64,000 nucleotides of DNA from Siphlonurus alternatus. Lineage: Eukaryota > Arthropoda > Insecta > Ephemeroptera > Siphlonuridae. Position 1 is the stretch's first letter. Every line of letters starts with the position of its first letter. Below are positions 13,148-24,078 of this stretch, piece by piece. The notes beneath the pieces were generated by a model. The model was given only the letters and a program-made list of their open reading frames with translations. It searched no databases and was not told the origin of the DNA. The stretch spans positions 3,920,501 to 3,984,500 of the forward strand of contig OX463778.1 in assembly GCA_949825025.1 (NCBI GenBank), in the 5' to 3' direction. Both the position numbers and the translations under genes were made by a program.

Positions 13148-13548
13148 TGCTGAAATGTGTAACTTACTTGTCTCATTTGCATTGCTTAATTTTATTTTTA
13201 TATAATTTATATAAAAGTACGAGATTTGTAGAGATTTGCCCGTCACGATATAAGATTTAATATTAAATATTTTTTTAAATGTTCTTGCTCGAAATTAGTA
13301 TTGCAATTATTTTAGACGTTTTTGATTACAGCTCATGTCGGGAACACCACTATTATTTTCGTACCATTAATCTACGAAATTTCTTTGAGTAAATCAAGTG
13401 TGGTTTAAACTACAATTATTATATACATTGTTAGACATACAATGCTGTCAGATTTTTAATTTTTTCTGCAAAACTTCGGAAATTGTTTTTTTTTTTTTTT
13501 TTTTTTTTATGTTTGCCCTCGGGCCCATAATTTGAAGTTACGCCCCTG

Positions 13549-14639
13549 TACCATTTTAATTTGTTTTAAACATGAAAATTTATGACGCTATATATATAGT
13601 TGTCTAGCTATTCTGAGAAAATAAATTTATCATTTTTCCCGTGTTGTGAAATAGAAATGCTGCACTAAATTACACTTCTAATTACACAATGTTCGCAAAT
13701 AAAAAGTTGTTGTACTGTTGGAAAAGGAAGGATATGACATTAAACCATTACACAGTCATTATACTCTATAATTTTTTTTTTAATCGGAATAAAATGTAAA
13801 TTAATGATGCAGTAGAAATTAATGGACATATATAACAAAGCATTGAATTTTGCAGGGTGTTTTCATAATTGTTTTGAGGACTGAACCTGAAGACCAAAAT
13901 GTTTGATGGGCCATCAATGACGTCACACCACTATTCTGAGGGTGACATTGAAGACAACTGTGCAGGACTTGACATGCGCTCCAATTGAATTTGTGGCTCA
14001 TCAACTTGTATAATATTGACTTCGGTTCTGTGGCAGTCAATGCCCGTAAATATATACATATGATATTTATATTTTTCAAATTTTCATAAAGTATATTTTT
14101 TAGTTTCTATTTGTCTTTTTTTCACTATTTTATTTTAGTCAAAAAGTCACCAGACTTCACGTAGATTTGTAACTATGATGATGAAGGACACTATCCAATA
14201 CAATGAATCATGTCCACACTGCTACCAGCGTTGCAGCTATAATGTCAAGATGGATGCGGCAAGACGAAGATGAATGAAGATTGACGTTACTTCTGGAGCA
14301 CTGCACGTAGTGGGGGCGAGAGTGATGATCGGAAAGTAATTAAAACAAGTAAATTCACTTAGTTAAGACAAAACTTAATTCAATAAGTGGATGACGTCAC
14401 AAGTTTTGAAATGTCAGCGAAGTCTTGACTGCTTGCAGTTGTCTTTTGTGGGTTTTGACGAGTGACAAACTTCATATATTCACTGGTCAACAATGTTCCA
14501 TTGTTATTTGAGGTGGCTTGGAGAGGAAGTTGATCCTCGCTGGACAAGCGCTTGTCACACTATAGAAGACTGCAAAAACATTTCAAAATGGAAAATGTCT
14601 CTCAACTTGCAGAGATGTGTGGCAATCATTTTTACTAAT
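13549..14639. other. Unassigned spacer
   Basis: Holds two TGACGTCA octamers (about 13918 and 14391). No exon is recognised. Confidence 0.4.
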
Positions 14640-15450
14640 AAAAAAAATCATAGTTATTAAAAATTACAAAATTGATGGTACAGTATTGCAACGGGTTGAG
14701 GAGGTAAAAGACTTGGGTGTAACATTTGATTCAAAATTAACTTTTAATGTTCATCTAAACAATATCAGCAATTAATGTAATAGAATGCGCGGGTTCGTTC
14801 AAAGGGTTGGGAGAAATTTCAAAACAGACACGTCAAAAATTATGTACATGACATTTGTTCGACCAATTCACGACTATAGCCCTGTGCAGTGGTCTCCAGC
14901 TGCCTATATAACAAAACAAGATACACTGGAAAAAATTCAAAGAAAATTTATTAAAAGTATAATATGTCAAAAAGACCACATCAACTATATTAAACAAAAT
15001 TATCCTGAATTGTGCAAAAAATATGCAATAACAACATTTATTCTTTCATTATGAACATTTCCTAACACTGCTTTTTATTGACTTGTCCTATAAACCTCAA
15101 CAAATGTTATTGTATATTATGACACTTTGATTGTAGGAAAAAATGGAAATAAAAATATATTGAATTGAATTGAATTAAATACAGACGCGATATGAGTGAT
15201 TTCTTTTTTCTTAAGAAGTTAATCGATGGAAAATTAGACTGTCCTGAAATTCTAGCTGAGCTCAGTCTAAATGTACCAGCGAGACAAAACAGATCATCTC
15301 ATCTTTTCTACATAGCAACCCCAAGAAATGATATTGATAAATATTCTTTTATTTCCAGAGTTCAATCATTTTGCAATGAACTGTACAGTAAATACGAGCT
15401 TGACATTTTCCATCAATCTTCGCAAGAAATTGCAAGGATAAGTAAATAAT
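14640..15450 (+). pseudogene. Non-LTR retrotransposon reverse transcriptase C-terminus, broken
   Basis: Reading from about 14680, VEEVKDLGVTFDSKLTF is the conserved motif C-terminal to the RT catalytic core of jockey-type elements. A stop at 14773 follows. The frame then continues with MRGFVQRVGRNFK, MTFVRPIHDYSPVQWSP and EKIQRKFIK (14785-14960), a standard arrangement in these proteins. A foreign segment of ~120 bp, ending in a TTGAA-repeated tail (15060-15180), interrupts it. The last part resumes at 15192-15449 with FFFLKKLIDGKLDCPEIL and VPARQNR. The catalytic YxDD region is not present. It is dead, and is probably interrupted by the 3' end of another retroelement. Confidence 0.8.
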
Positions 15451-15551
15451 TCAAATGCATGTTTTAATTATGTATAATATAAATATAATGTATTATATGT
15501 TACCAAGATTTTAGTTTATAATAATTTTTGTACGTTTGTACGTTTATACGT

Positions 15552-16640
15552 TTGTATGAAGCTGATATGAGATTTTACTTCGGCTTTAGCGCATTTCATT
15601 TTGAGCAAAACTAGTTCTGCGCATCGCGGTTTGAGCAAAAGTCGAAATGATATTTTATTTCAGGTTTGGAGTAAAATTTTGAGCACATCTAGTTTTGCGC
15701 AAAATAAAGATGATTTTAATGACGAGATGATGATTTCAATGATATTAATTTTAATTTTTTAAAAAGAAAAATAAAAAACTAAGACTAAACTTATAATAAA
15801 TATTAATATTGTGACCTAATATCTTTCAAGCGCTGTTTAAAAATAAATTAATTAGGGAAAAAAATAATAACTTTAAAATGTAATCATACAGTATACGTAT
15901 ATACGTACATACCTTATAAAAAATATTGTAGAATCTGTTGTTTTTATAAAACACTCCACCATTTCTGTCACTTAATTACTATTTGATTATGTTTTTGTTA
16001 AATTAATAAATTTTTTGGTTTTGGTTTAAGAACTGCAGCTCAAATAAAATAGACATATACGCCACACGTTTTAAAGTATTCTTTAGATTCACTGGCTCTC
16101 ACCATTAGAAATATTGTCATGCACGCAAATATTGTTGGCCAACAAGTTTAGTTTGTATAATCATATAATTATAGCTGCAATGCCTTAGAATTAGGCTATT
16201 TTGCAATACAGGTTGTTATCGGTACAACGAGATAAGAAAGTAGCCTTTACATCTGCAATGAAGTTTAACCCCATTTGATTGCCGAAATGCTTATGTTGCT
16301 ACAATGTTCGAAGAAATAGAACTATGAAATTTACTGCGTGCATGACAATATTTCTAATGGTCTCTAATGTGCTCAAAATTTTACTCCAAACCCGAAATAA
16401 AATATCATTTCGACGTTTGCTCAAACCGCGATGCGCAGAACTAGTTTTGCTCAAAACGAAATGCGCCAAAGCCGAAGTAAAATCTCATATCGGCTTTGGC
16501 GCATTTCGATTTGAGCAGACCTAGTTTTGTTCAAAATGAAATGCGCCAAAGCCGAAAAAAAAACTCACTTTGGCTTTGGCTCATTTCGTGATGCGCAGAA
16601 CTAGATGTGAGCATTTTTTTCGGCTTTTGCCCGAATTCGG
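15552..16640. mobile_element. Inverted-repeat element built on GAGCAAAACTAGTT modules
   Basis: An arm at about 15555-15705 (TATGAGATTTTACTTCGGCT ... TTTTGAGCACATCTAG) is mirrored at 16370-16490. Further copies of the AAATGCGCCAAAGCCGA module run to 16640. A second inner inverted pair (AATATTGTCATGCACGCA at about 16112 and its complement at about 16335) lies in the loop. No coding frame of note. Confidence 0.65.
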
Positions 16641-16649
16641 CTTTGGGTG

Positions 16650-16655
16650 CTAACA

Positions 16656-16694
<39 letters not shown>
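16650..16694. repeat. (TA)n microsatellite
   Basis: Alternating TA run following the inverted-repeat element. Confidence 0.95.
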
Positions 16695-16696
<2 letters not shown>

Positions 16697-17043
16697 CTGA
16701 CTTCTTCCGTTATATTTTTTTAATGTTAATTTATTGTTTTGTTCTCATTATCTTCTTAAATGTAATGAAGGATTACCCCTGAAGGCAGTTGGAGATGCAG
16801 CCAGCACTCGCTTCATTGGTAAAAAAAAAAGAAGATAACAAAGAAACAAGTTAATATTTTCTAAAATGGAACATTCTATCTCACACAGGGTCTCCAGAAA
16901 AAAAATCCAAAGTCTGAGTGAACGCGTCCTTACCTAAATAACAGTGACTCTCAAATCTCAAAATAAATATATCGGAAAAATACATCGTTAGGTGCAGGTA
17001 AAAAAAAAAAAAAATACAGCTGCTCTATGTTCTATACGGCTCG

Positions 17044-17268
17044 AGCTTTAACCAAAAAATGTTATGATAAAAGAGGACAGTCCGAGGCTGCATCTGTTCA
17101 TTGTGCGACGTGAGGTAAGTTGTCATCATTTATGATCAGGGGGGGGGGGGGGGGGGCGGGCGTGCGCCGTGCGGGGGATGCTGAAGAGAAGCGCCATCAG
17201 TCGGTCCCTGGCGCCCGAGCTCTCCACACCAACGAGTCAAGGCAAGTCTCGTTACCTCAAGTAAGCGA
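17044..17268 (+). other. Two possible short exons, gene unknown
   Basis: A GC-rich island. First block: an open frame reading KEDSPRLHLFIVRRE up to a good donor (GTGAG|GTAAGT at about 17114). Second block: after a 16-18 bp G-run, GC-rich sequence stays open in two frames. One gives MLKRSAISRSLAPELSTPTS and reaches a donor-like CTCAA|GTAAGC at about 17261. The other gives GDAEEKRHQSVPGARALHTN. No family is recognised and no partner exons were found, so this may be chance or a promoter/first-exon region. Confidence 0.2.
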
Positions 17269-18188
17269 TCTCATCATTCAAAATACCGAGGGTGTTTTTA
17301 TCGTAAAATTCATGTCGTCTTCTGTGTGTTTCTGAAAAATCGAGTTAATTCGCACTAATTAAGGTGCAATAAGTCGAGATAATTCGCACTAATTATGGTG
17401 CAAATTATTTGATAAGTGATAATCTACAAGAAACAATATTAAAAAAAATTAATTTTAGTTTTGACTTCCAAACAAACTTATTGATAAAAAGCATCCAAAT
17501 TATTTTTCATTCGATAAACCATATTGAAACTTTGATTTGAAAATTAAATGTAAAAATTTATACCATCATAAATTATATACAATGACACTGAACTATATTT
17601 AGTGAAAAAAATTGATGGCAGATTTGCAAGGAATGTTAGCAAAAGCTATTTTTTTTAAAGACGTATCAAAATTTGATGATGACGCTAAAATACTTGTTTT
17701 GATTCAAAAATAATTTTATCAAATATTTCACTTAACAACTCAGCAGATATGACGAGAAAAAAGTAGCATCAATATTTTGAAAACTTATTTAAATTCCAGC
17801 ACAGAAGGATAATTTTGTACGCACAGAACATCAGCCTATCAAGAAGCACATTATAGTGCACACCCAAGGTTTTAAGTTAATCAGTCCATAATTTATATAA
17901 TAATAAGGGAAAATTATGTCAAAAAAGAGAAAAGGGAAAGTGCATTATTTTTAAAGAAATCTTCCCGAGAAAGCTGAACTAGCTTGTGAAACAATGCTAT
18001 TTTATCAACAGTAAATTCAAAATTTTATTCATCTTGTAAAAGATGTTAATCACTATTAATACTAATGTACTAAAATCAAAATGAAAGCCCAGTACTAAAT
18101 TGTACTGAATTGTGTCGGCAAAATTATTTTTTCGACGTTCACCATTATTTGCCATATAGAGTGCATGCACTCAATAATTAGCAATACG
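17269..18188. other. Unassigned AT-rich spacer
   Basis: Nothing recognised except a short direct repetition (GTGCAAATAAGTCGAG-like, ~17345-17400). Confidence 0.4.
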
Positions 18189-18535
18189 TGGGGAGGTGTA
18201 CGTGGCGCAGTGCGCTTGACCTAGTATCGACAGATCACCAAGTCAAGGAACACCGAGCGTGGTTAGTACTTGGATGGGTGATCATTTTCAACAAAAACCA
18301 CTTCCGGTTCATTTGACAAAAACTGTAGCGTCCATCCTGACTGAGGTTTCCACATTTCCCTCAGTCGCAGGCAAATGCCGGGATGGATTGCAAGGCCGTG
18401 TCTGCTCCCGTTCTGGAAGAGCCCGCGAAACGCTCAAGTTAGGGCTTCTGAAGGTTCGGGGTTTCAAAGTAGTATGTAATTAGTAAGTAGAAGTATCCAA
18501 TCTAGGGTTTCATTAAAAAAAAAAAAATAAATAAC
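18189..18535 (+). mobile_element. 5S rRNA-headed SINE, type B, nearly full length
   Basis: The head carries 5S-like GATCACCAAGTCAAGGAAC and GTGGTTAGTACTTGGATGGG (18232-18281). These correspond to the internal promoter of 5S RNA genes. The body shared with type A and the tRNA-headed SINE follows (CCATCCTGACTGAGGTTTCC, 18331-18405). The 3' part is unlike type A: GGGGTTTCAAAGTAGTATGT and CCAATCTAGGGTTTCATT, then poly(A). Other type B copies: 44505-44890 and 47078-47142. Confidence 0.85.
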
Positions 18536-18699
18536 AGCAATACAATGTTTTTATTAACGATTAGTGTAATTATCAGATAAGGAAATGTGAAATATTGAAG
18601 GGCTTCAATTAAACGAGAGACTTACGATTACGAAGTTCACGTGGCCTCATCAGTCGACTACCAGCTTCAAAATTTATTGAATGGAAACATAAATAAAAA

Positions 18700-18930
18700 A
18701 GCAAATTTTTTGAGGACAGGAATTACTATTGCAAAAATATTTTTGCCGAGGTCGGGTTTGAACACATCATGTTTTTATCAAGAGTAAAATGACACTCTTC
18801 TTTATGAATTTTCAAAAAACATTTAAAAATAATTACCGGTCTCTAAAAAAATCTGAACAAAATCAGATTAGCATAACTTTGCACCCTCTATCCATTTCTG
18901 CAATAAAAAAATTTGAGGTCGATACCCCAT
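18700..18930. mobile_element. Palindromic MITE, family P, 5' incomplete
   Basis: Ends with CATAACTTTGCACCCTCTA, TTTCTGCAATAAAAAAATTT and GAGGTCGATACCCCA. The left part matches the interior of the 12837-13147 copy (GCCGAGGTCGGGTTTGAA against GGCGAGGTCTGGTTCGAA). Confidence 0.65.
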
Positions 18931-19883
18931 TGGGAGTTCATTTTGATCTCGACTGTAGTTCATTTATTTTTGATGACCTTGTTTAACCGGCAATATCTAA
19001 ATTTATTTAATTTTATTTGAAAAATTCACTGCCGGGTTTCAAACCCCGAGCGCTTATTTAACCGAAAAGAGGCTTCAATGAATATTTCATTTCTCTTACA
19101 GCAGACTATATATACCTTATTTAAATTTAAAACTTTTTGTAAGGTGGTTGCACGAGCAGTCAGTCAAGAGACGATGCCGTGGAGTGGTAGAGAATTCCTT
19201 GTGCGGGCAAAATATTAGGACAATTTATGTACTTAAATTGACTCTGTTTAATTCAGAGCGAAAAGTATCGGAAATATTGTTCAATTAGCCCATTAAATAT
19301 CGTAAAAATCCTTATTGTAAGGGGAAATAAAAGTACTGAAAACCCACTCTTAAATATCTATCTATACCTGTAGATATATTATGCCGCTTAATGGGTTTTC
19401 AGCACCTTTATTTTCTACCTTAATTGTATTCCTTTCAGCATCTTATTTTAGTGCGTGATACTTTTTTAAATTTAAAATACAAACTAGATCATATTAAACC
19501 AGCTACACTAAAATATTAGATGCAGATGAATTTGATTTCAGTACAATCATTTAACTTACATTAAGGACTTTTTAGGTTTCTGTACATTAAACGGGCTAAT
19601 TAAACCTTATTTTCAATACATATATTATTATTACAGTTTAGTATCTAAAAGTTTTATAGACTCGGGCGTGTGTCTTGCCTCTCTCAATAATAATACTTGC
19701 GGACTGTTTGGTGAGCACCAGCCGCTTTGTGTCGCTCGCCAAATGGAGCCAGTTAATTACGTCGCGTGGTGCAGCAGCTGCGATAGCGCTGTGAAATATG
19801 GCTCGAGCTGCCGGACTATAATATATACCTTCACACAAGCAGGTCACGTAAAACTAAGTAATTGTACCAACAAAAACTTTATC
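18931..19883. other. Unassigned spacer
   Basis: AT-rich. The overlapping open frames at 19638-19970 run on both strands without splice borders or codon bias and then enter a SINE. No gene is recognised. Confidence 0.4.
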
Positions 19884-20145
19884 ATCGATGTCAAGCAACG
19901 TCGAGCGTGGTTAGTACTTGGATGGGTGACCGTTGCAAGTAAAAATTACGTTGCTCCCTCCCTGAGGTAAATTCATCTCGCTTTCCACCCATGCATGCAG
20001 TGAGATGCACTTGTGTGTGGTTCCCCGGCCAGGCTTTGATTCATTGATAAAAAGTAGAGTCCTGACTGGAGGTTTACCACGGTTCTCTCAGCGAATGCTG
20101 GGACACGTAACAGGCCCCCGCCCTGAGCTGCAAGCTCATGAAAAT
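19884..20145 (+). mobile_element. 5S rRNA-headed SINE, type A, truncated at both ends
   Basis: Begins in the 5S-like head (GTCAAGCAACGTCGAGCGTG, then TTAGTACTTGGATGGGTGAC) and runs through the body. It breaks at the terminal GAGCTGCAAGCTC and lacks the usual end. Two AAATCATGA copies follow instead of the tail. Confidence 0.8.
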
Positions 20146-20634
20146 CATGATAAAAATCATGACTATTTTAAAAAGTTATTTTATTTTCAAACTCAATTGA
20201 AATTTCTTCAACGAGCTTAACTAAATAGGCCCCCTTTGCTGCACGGGCCCGGGGCCCTTGATCCCCTCGGCCCCCTCTGTAGTTACGCCACTGTAAAAAT
20301 ATACTTTTTTTCTATTTTGTTATTCGCGAACGCAACCAAATTCAGCCCTCTAGCGGCCAAAAGTGTGAACTACTAGAATGCGGCTAGCTGTTCATAACAG
20401 TATAGGAACAACGTACCATTCCTGAGTTAATTTACGTGATTATATAATATTATCCACTTGCAAATTTTTAATTATCATAATAAAGTTAAGTATTAGTCTT
20501 AATAAATAAAATAACAGATAAATGTGACCATACAACGTGTCATTTGCTTTAAATAGAGTCTTGCGCGCGGCGCGTGGTATATATGCATAATATGTATATG
20601 TCGATCCATATGATATTAAATTATTGTTAATTTT

Positions 20635-22640
20635 TCTTACTGATTGGGATAAAATTATGAAATTAATTTTCAAGGTGTAATCGACCCTCCTAAAAACTTG
20701 GAAATAATTTTAGATTTTCTCCCCGACGCACCCCTGAGGGTGGAGAACTACCCCGAAAAACAATCTTCCTTAAAAATTGTGCTAAAATTATGAAATTAAT
20801 TTTCAAGGGGTAATCGACCTTCCTGAACTCGGAAATAATTTTAGATTTTCTTCCCGATGTACATCTGAGGGTGGAAACCTACCCCTAAAATCCATTTTCC
20901 TTAAAAATTGTGCTAAAATAAAAAAATTAAATTTTCAAGTGTTTATTAACCCCTCTGAAACTCGGAAATAAATTTAGACTTTTTCCCCGACGCAAACCTG
21001 AGGGTCAACGGCTACCCACCATATCCTTCTTTCTTAATAATCGAGTTGAAATTGTGAATTAAATTTTTATTCGGGATTTATCGAAATTTTTCAGAGAAAA
21101 AGTATCCCAGACTCACTTCTTCACTTGCAGTATGATGATGGTTTCACTCAATGTGTTCAGCACCGTTAATTGGCGTGATGGCACATGTTGGTCCGCTCAA
21201 TGAGGCTATGTGTGTAGGTGCATGGCCTCTAACATCTGAGTTGTGACCAATTTCATGCAACGTCTTATCTCCACTTTCTGTTCGTCAATTGGTCTCAAAT
21301 CTCTTCTTGTAAACCTTTTGCTTCAGAAAGAGATTAGAGACCATTGACGAGCTGAAAGTGATAGACGTTATGTGGAATTGATGGTCACACCTCAGTTGTT
21401 AATTAAAGTCACACATAGCCTCATTGTGCAGAGTGCAGACCCCAACATGAGCCTTCACGCCATGTAATTATTATAACGGTGGACATCCATCATCATACTG
21501 CAAGTAAAGAGGCGAGTCTGATATATTTTTTTCCTATGAAATTAAATTACGATATATCCCGAAAAAAATTTAATTCACAATTTCAACTCGATTATTAAGA
21601 AAGAAGGATATGGTGGGTAGCCGTTTACCCTCAGGGTTGCGTCGGAGAGAAAATCTAAAATTATTTCCGACTTCAGTAGGGTCGATTACCACTTGAAAAT
21701 TAATTTCATAATTCTAGCATATTTTTTAAGGAAAACTGATTTTCGGGGTAGTTTTCAACCCTCAGGGGTGCGTCGGGAAGAAAATTTAAAATTATTTCCG
21801 AGTTCAGGAGGGTCAATTACCTCTTGAAAATTAATTTCATAATTTTAACACAATTTTTAAGGAAAGTGGATTTTAGGGGTAGGTTTCCACCCTCAGGGGT
21901 GCGTCAGGGAGAAAATTTAAAATTATTTCCGAGTTCAGGAGGGTCAATTACCTCTTGAAAATTAATTTCATAATTTTAACACAATTTTTAAGGAAAGTGG
22001 ATTTTAGGGGTAGGTTTCCACCCTCAGGGGTGCGTCAGGGAGAAAATTTAAAATTATTTCCGACTTCAGTAGGGTCGATTACCCCTTGACAATTAATTTC
22101 ATAATTTTAGCACAATTTTTAAGGAAAGTGGATTTTAGGGGTAGTTCTCCACCCTCAGGGGTGCGTCGGGGAGAAAATTTAAAATTATTTCCGAGTTCAG
22201 GAGGGTAAATTACCTCTTGAAAATTAATTTCATAATTTTAACACAATTTTTAAGGAAAGTGAATTTTAGGGGTAGGTCTCCACCCTCAGGGGTGCGTCAG
22301 GGAGAAAATCTAAAATTATTTCCGGGTTCAGGTGGGTCGATTGCCTCTTGAAAATTAATTTCATAATTTTAGCACAATTTTTAAGGAAGATTGTTTTTCA
22401 GGGTAGTTCTCCACCCTCAGGGGTGCGTCGGGGAGAAAATCTAAAATTATTTCCTAGTTTAGGAGGGTCGATTACCCCTTGAAAATTAATTTCATAATTT
22501 TAGCACAATTTTGAAGGAAAATGGGTTTTAGGGGTAGTTATCCAACACTCAAGGGTGCGTCGGGGAGAAAATCTAAAATTATTTCTTAGTTCAGGAGGGT
22601 TGATAATCCCTTGAAAATTAAGTTTTATAATTTTAGCTCG
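20635..22640. mobile_element. Foldback-like giant inverted repeat with tandemly subrepeated arms
   Basis: Three ~130-bp units in the left arm (key motif CGACGCACCCCTGAGGGTGG at about 20724, 20854 and 20984) are mirrored by eight units in the right arm (CACCCTCAGGGGTGCGTC at about 21625, 21757, 21888, 22018, 22148, 22278, 22408 and 22536). Between them the arms continue as an imperfect palindrome centred near 21315 (TTGCAGTATGATGATGG at ~21125 pairs with CCATCATCATACTGCAAG at ~21490). Two neighbouring right-arm units (about 21847-22106) are almost identical, which suggests recent duplication. Drosophila FB elements are known to have long inverted repeats made of tandem subrepeats. No transposase is seen. 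Confidence 0.8.
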
Positions 22641-23687
22641 TTTATTAAAAAAAGTGGAAAATACTAATAGGTTTGAATAACGGGGTACGGCCGGGTAGCA
22701 CTCCAGGGGTGTGCGTGGTAGAGGTGGTGCCACGGGGGTGTGGTAATGAATCTGTATTAATTAATTATTTCAGAGGTGTAAATTAATTACCTATAGTATG
22801 AAATTTTCTCCATAAAATTCTTATAAATTTTCAAATTGTTACATCTCGGTCATATTCATTGGAAAAACTTTTCGTATTTCCTATGGGGGAAAAAAAAACA
22901 CCCCTGAAAAGGCTGAAAGGGGTGCGATTGGCTCCAATAATATTGTAAAGCCCCTGAATTTAATTTGACAGCTGGTGCGTCAAATTTTACGTTTGTATGT
23001 AAGCTTCTAATCGCACATTATCAAATTATTAACCTGCTTTTCATACTCCATATTTCTTTCGAGCCGCATTACGTCCGCCATTTTGTGACGTCATCACTCT
23101 GCAGACAGCGCCGCCATCGGTCATTTCGTTCGAGAATATCCTGTCGGCTAGAAAATTCTATCAAGTATACACATTAAGTCACTTTTTCCACACCACTTCT
23201 TTTTTAGATATATTTTTATAATATCATTGAAAAATAAATTTATTTTATGTACAACAAACCACGTTATGTCTACAATATTTGCTGAAACTGTGATACATTA
23301 ATATATATTAGTTGGTTTGTATAATTCTGTTTTTGTCATTATTTTACATGTATTAAAGTCGGTCCAATTAAGGGTCAAGCTATAAAGCTATAAGCTATAA
23401 TTAACACAAAATAGAATTAATTCATTGATTTTTTGTTTATTCTATTGCATAATAATTAATGATATATGTAATTTTCTAATTAATTCAGTCATTTTGAGTT
23501 ATTTTCTAATATTCACCAATTTTTTTATAATATTTATGTTCAAAATACACATCAAATGTATGTTGTAATTTTCTTATTGTTGTCATATTTTTGCTCCATT
23601 TATTTTAATGTTAACTGCTATGTAACAGGTGGGAAATATAATAAAAGTAATAAAAATTTAATGTTACATTTTGTAATCTTTTCACAA
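22641..23687. other. Unassigned AT-rich spacer
   Basis: Contains one TGACGTCA at about 23086. No gene is recognised. Confidence 0.4.
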
Positions 23688-24078
23688 GAATTGAGATAAC
23701 ATCGATCAGCTGTTCGACGTAGGTCCCTTTGATTAACATGTAAACCTTAGCAAATTCATAAAAATTAAAATTCTGAAATTTTTTTGAGTCAGATATTAGT
23801 GCCTCAAAGTTATAGAAAATATTTCAAAACAATTTAACGAGCCGATTTTTTTAAATTAAATTTTAATTTTCAGCATAAAGCTTTCCCATAGAGAGGCAAA
23901 CTAAAAACTTAATTAAAAAAAATCAGCTTGTTAAATTGTTTTGAAACTTTTTCTATAACTTTTAGGCACTAATATCTGCCTCTCAAAAAAATTTTCAGAA
24001 CTGTCGTGAATTTGCTAATATTTGCATGTTAATCAAAGGAGACTACGTCGAACAGCTGATCGACGTTATCTCTACCTT
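23688..24078. mobile_element. Palindromic MITE, family G (AAGGTAGAGATAAC ends)
   Basis: The left end GAGATAACATCGATCAGCTG and the right end CAGCTGATCGACGTTATCTC pair. The arms continue inward as an imperfect palindrome (TTGATTAACATGTAAACC against GCATGTTAATCAAAGG). Relatives: 26676-27019, 30552-31021 and, more distantly, 38963-39328. Confidence 0.8.

Larger units (their letters stand above)
10976..13548. mobile_element. Possible DNA transposon remnant with CAGGGGCGT ends and nested insertions
   Basis: The left end CAGGGGCGTTATAACTACC and the right end AAGTTACGCCCCTG are inverted repeats. Both carry a subterminal GGGCCC stretch. The flanking octamers TACGGTTT and TACCATTT agree at six of eight positions, as in a decayed hAT-type duplication. 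The interior holds the nested palindromes at 11553-12797 and 12837-13147 rather than any transposase. The two ends could come from independent copies. Confidence 0.35.

Noticed and set aside
19900..19960. 5S rRNA genes
   Set aside because: All 5S-like stretches are heads of SINEs with a downstream body and poly(A), and are too diverged and truncated for 120-nt 5S genes.
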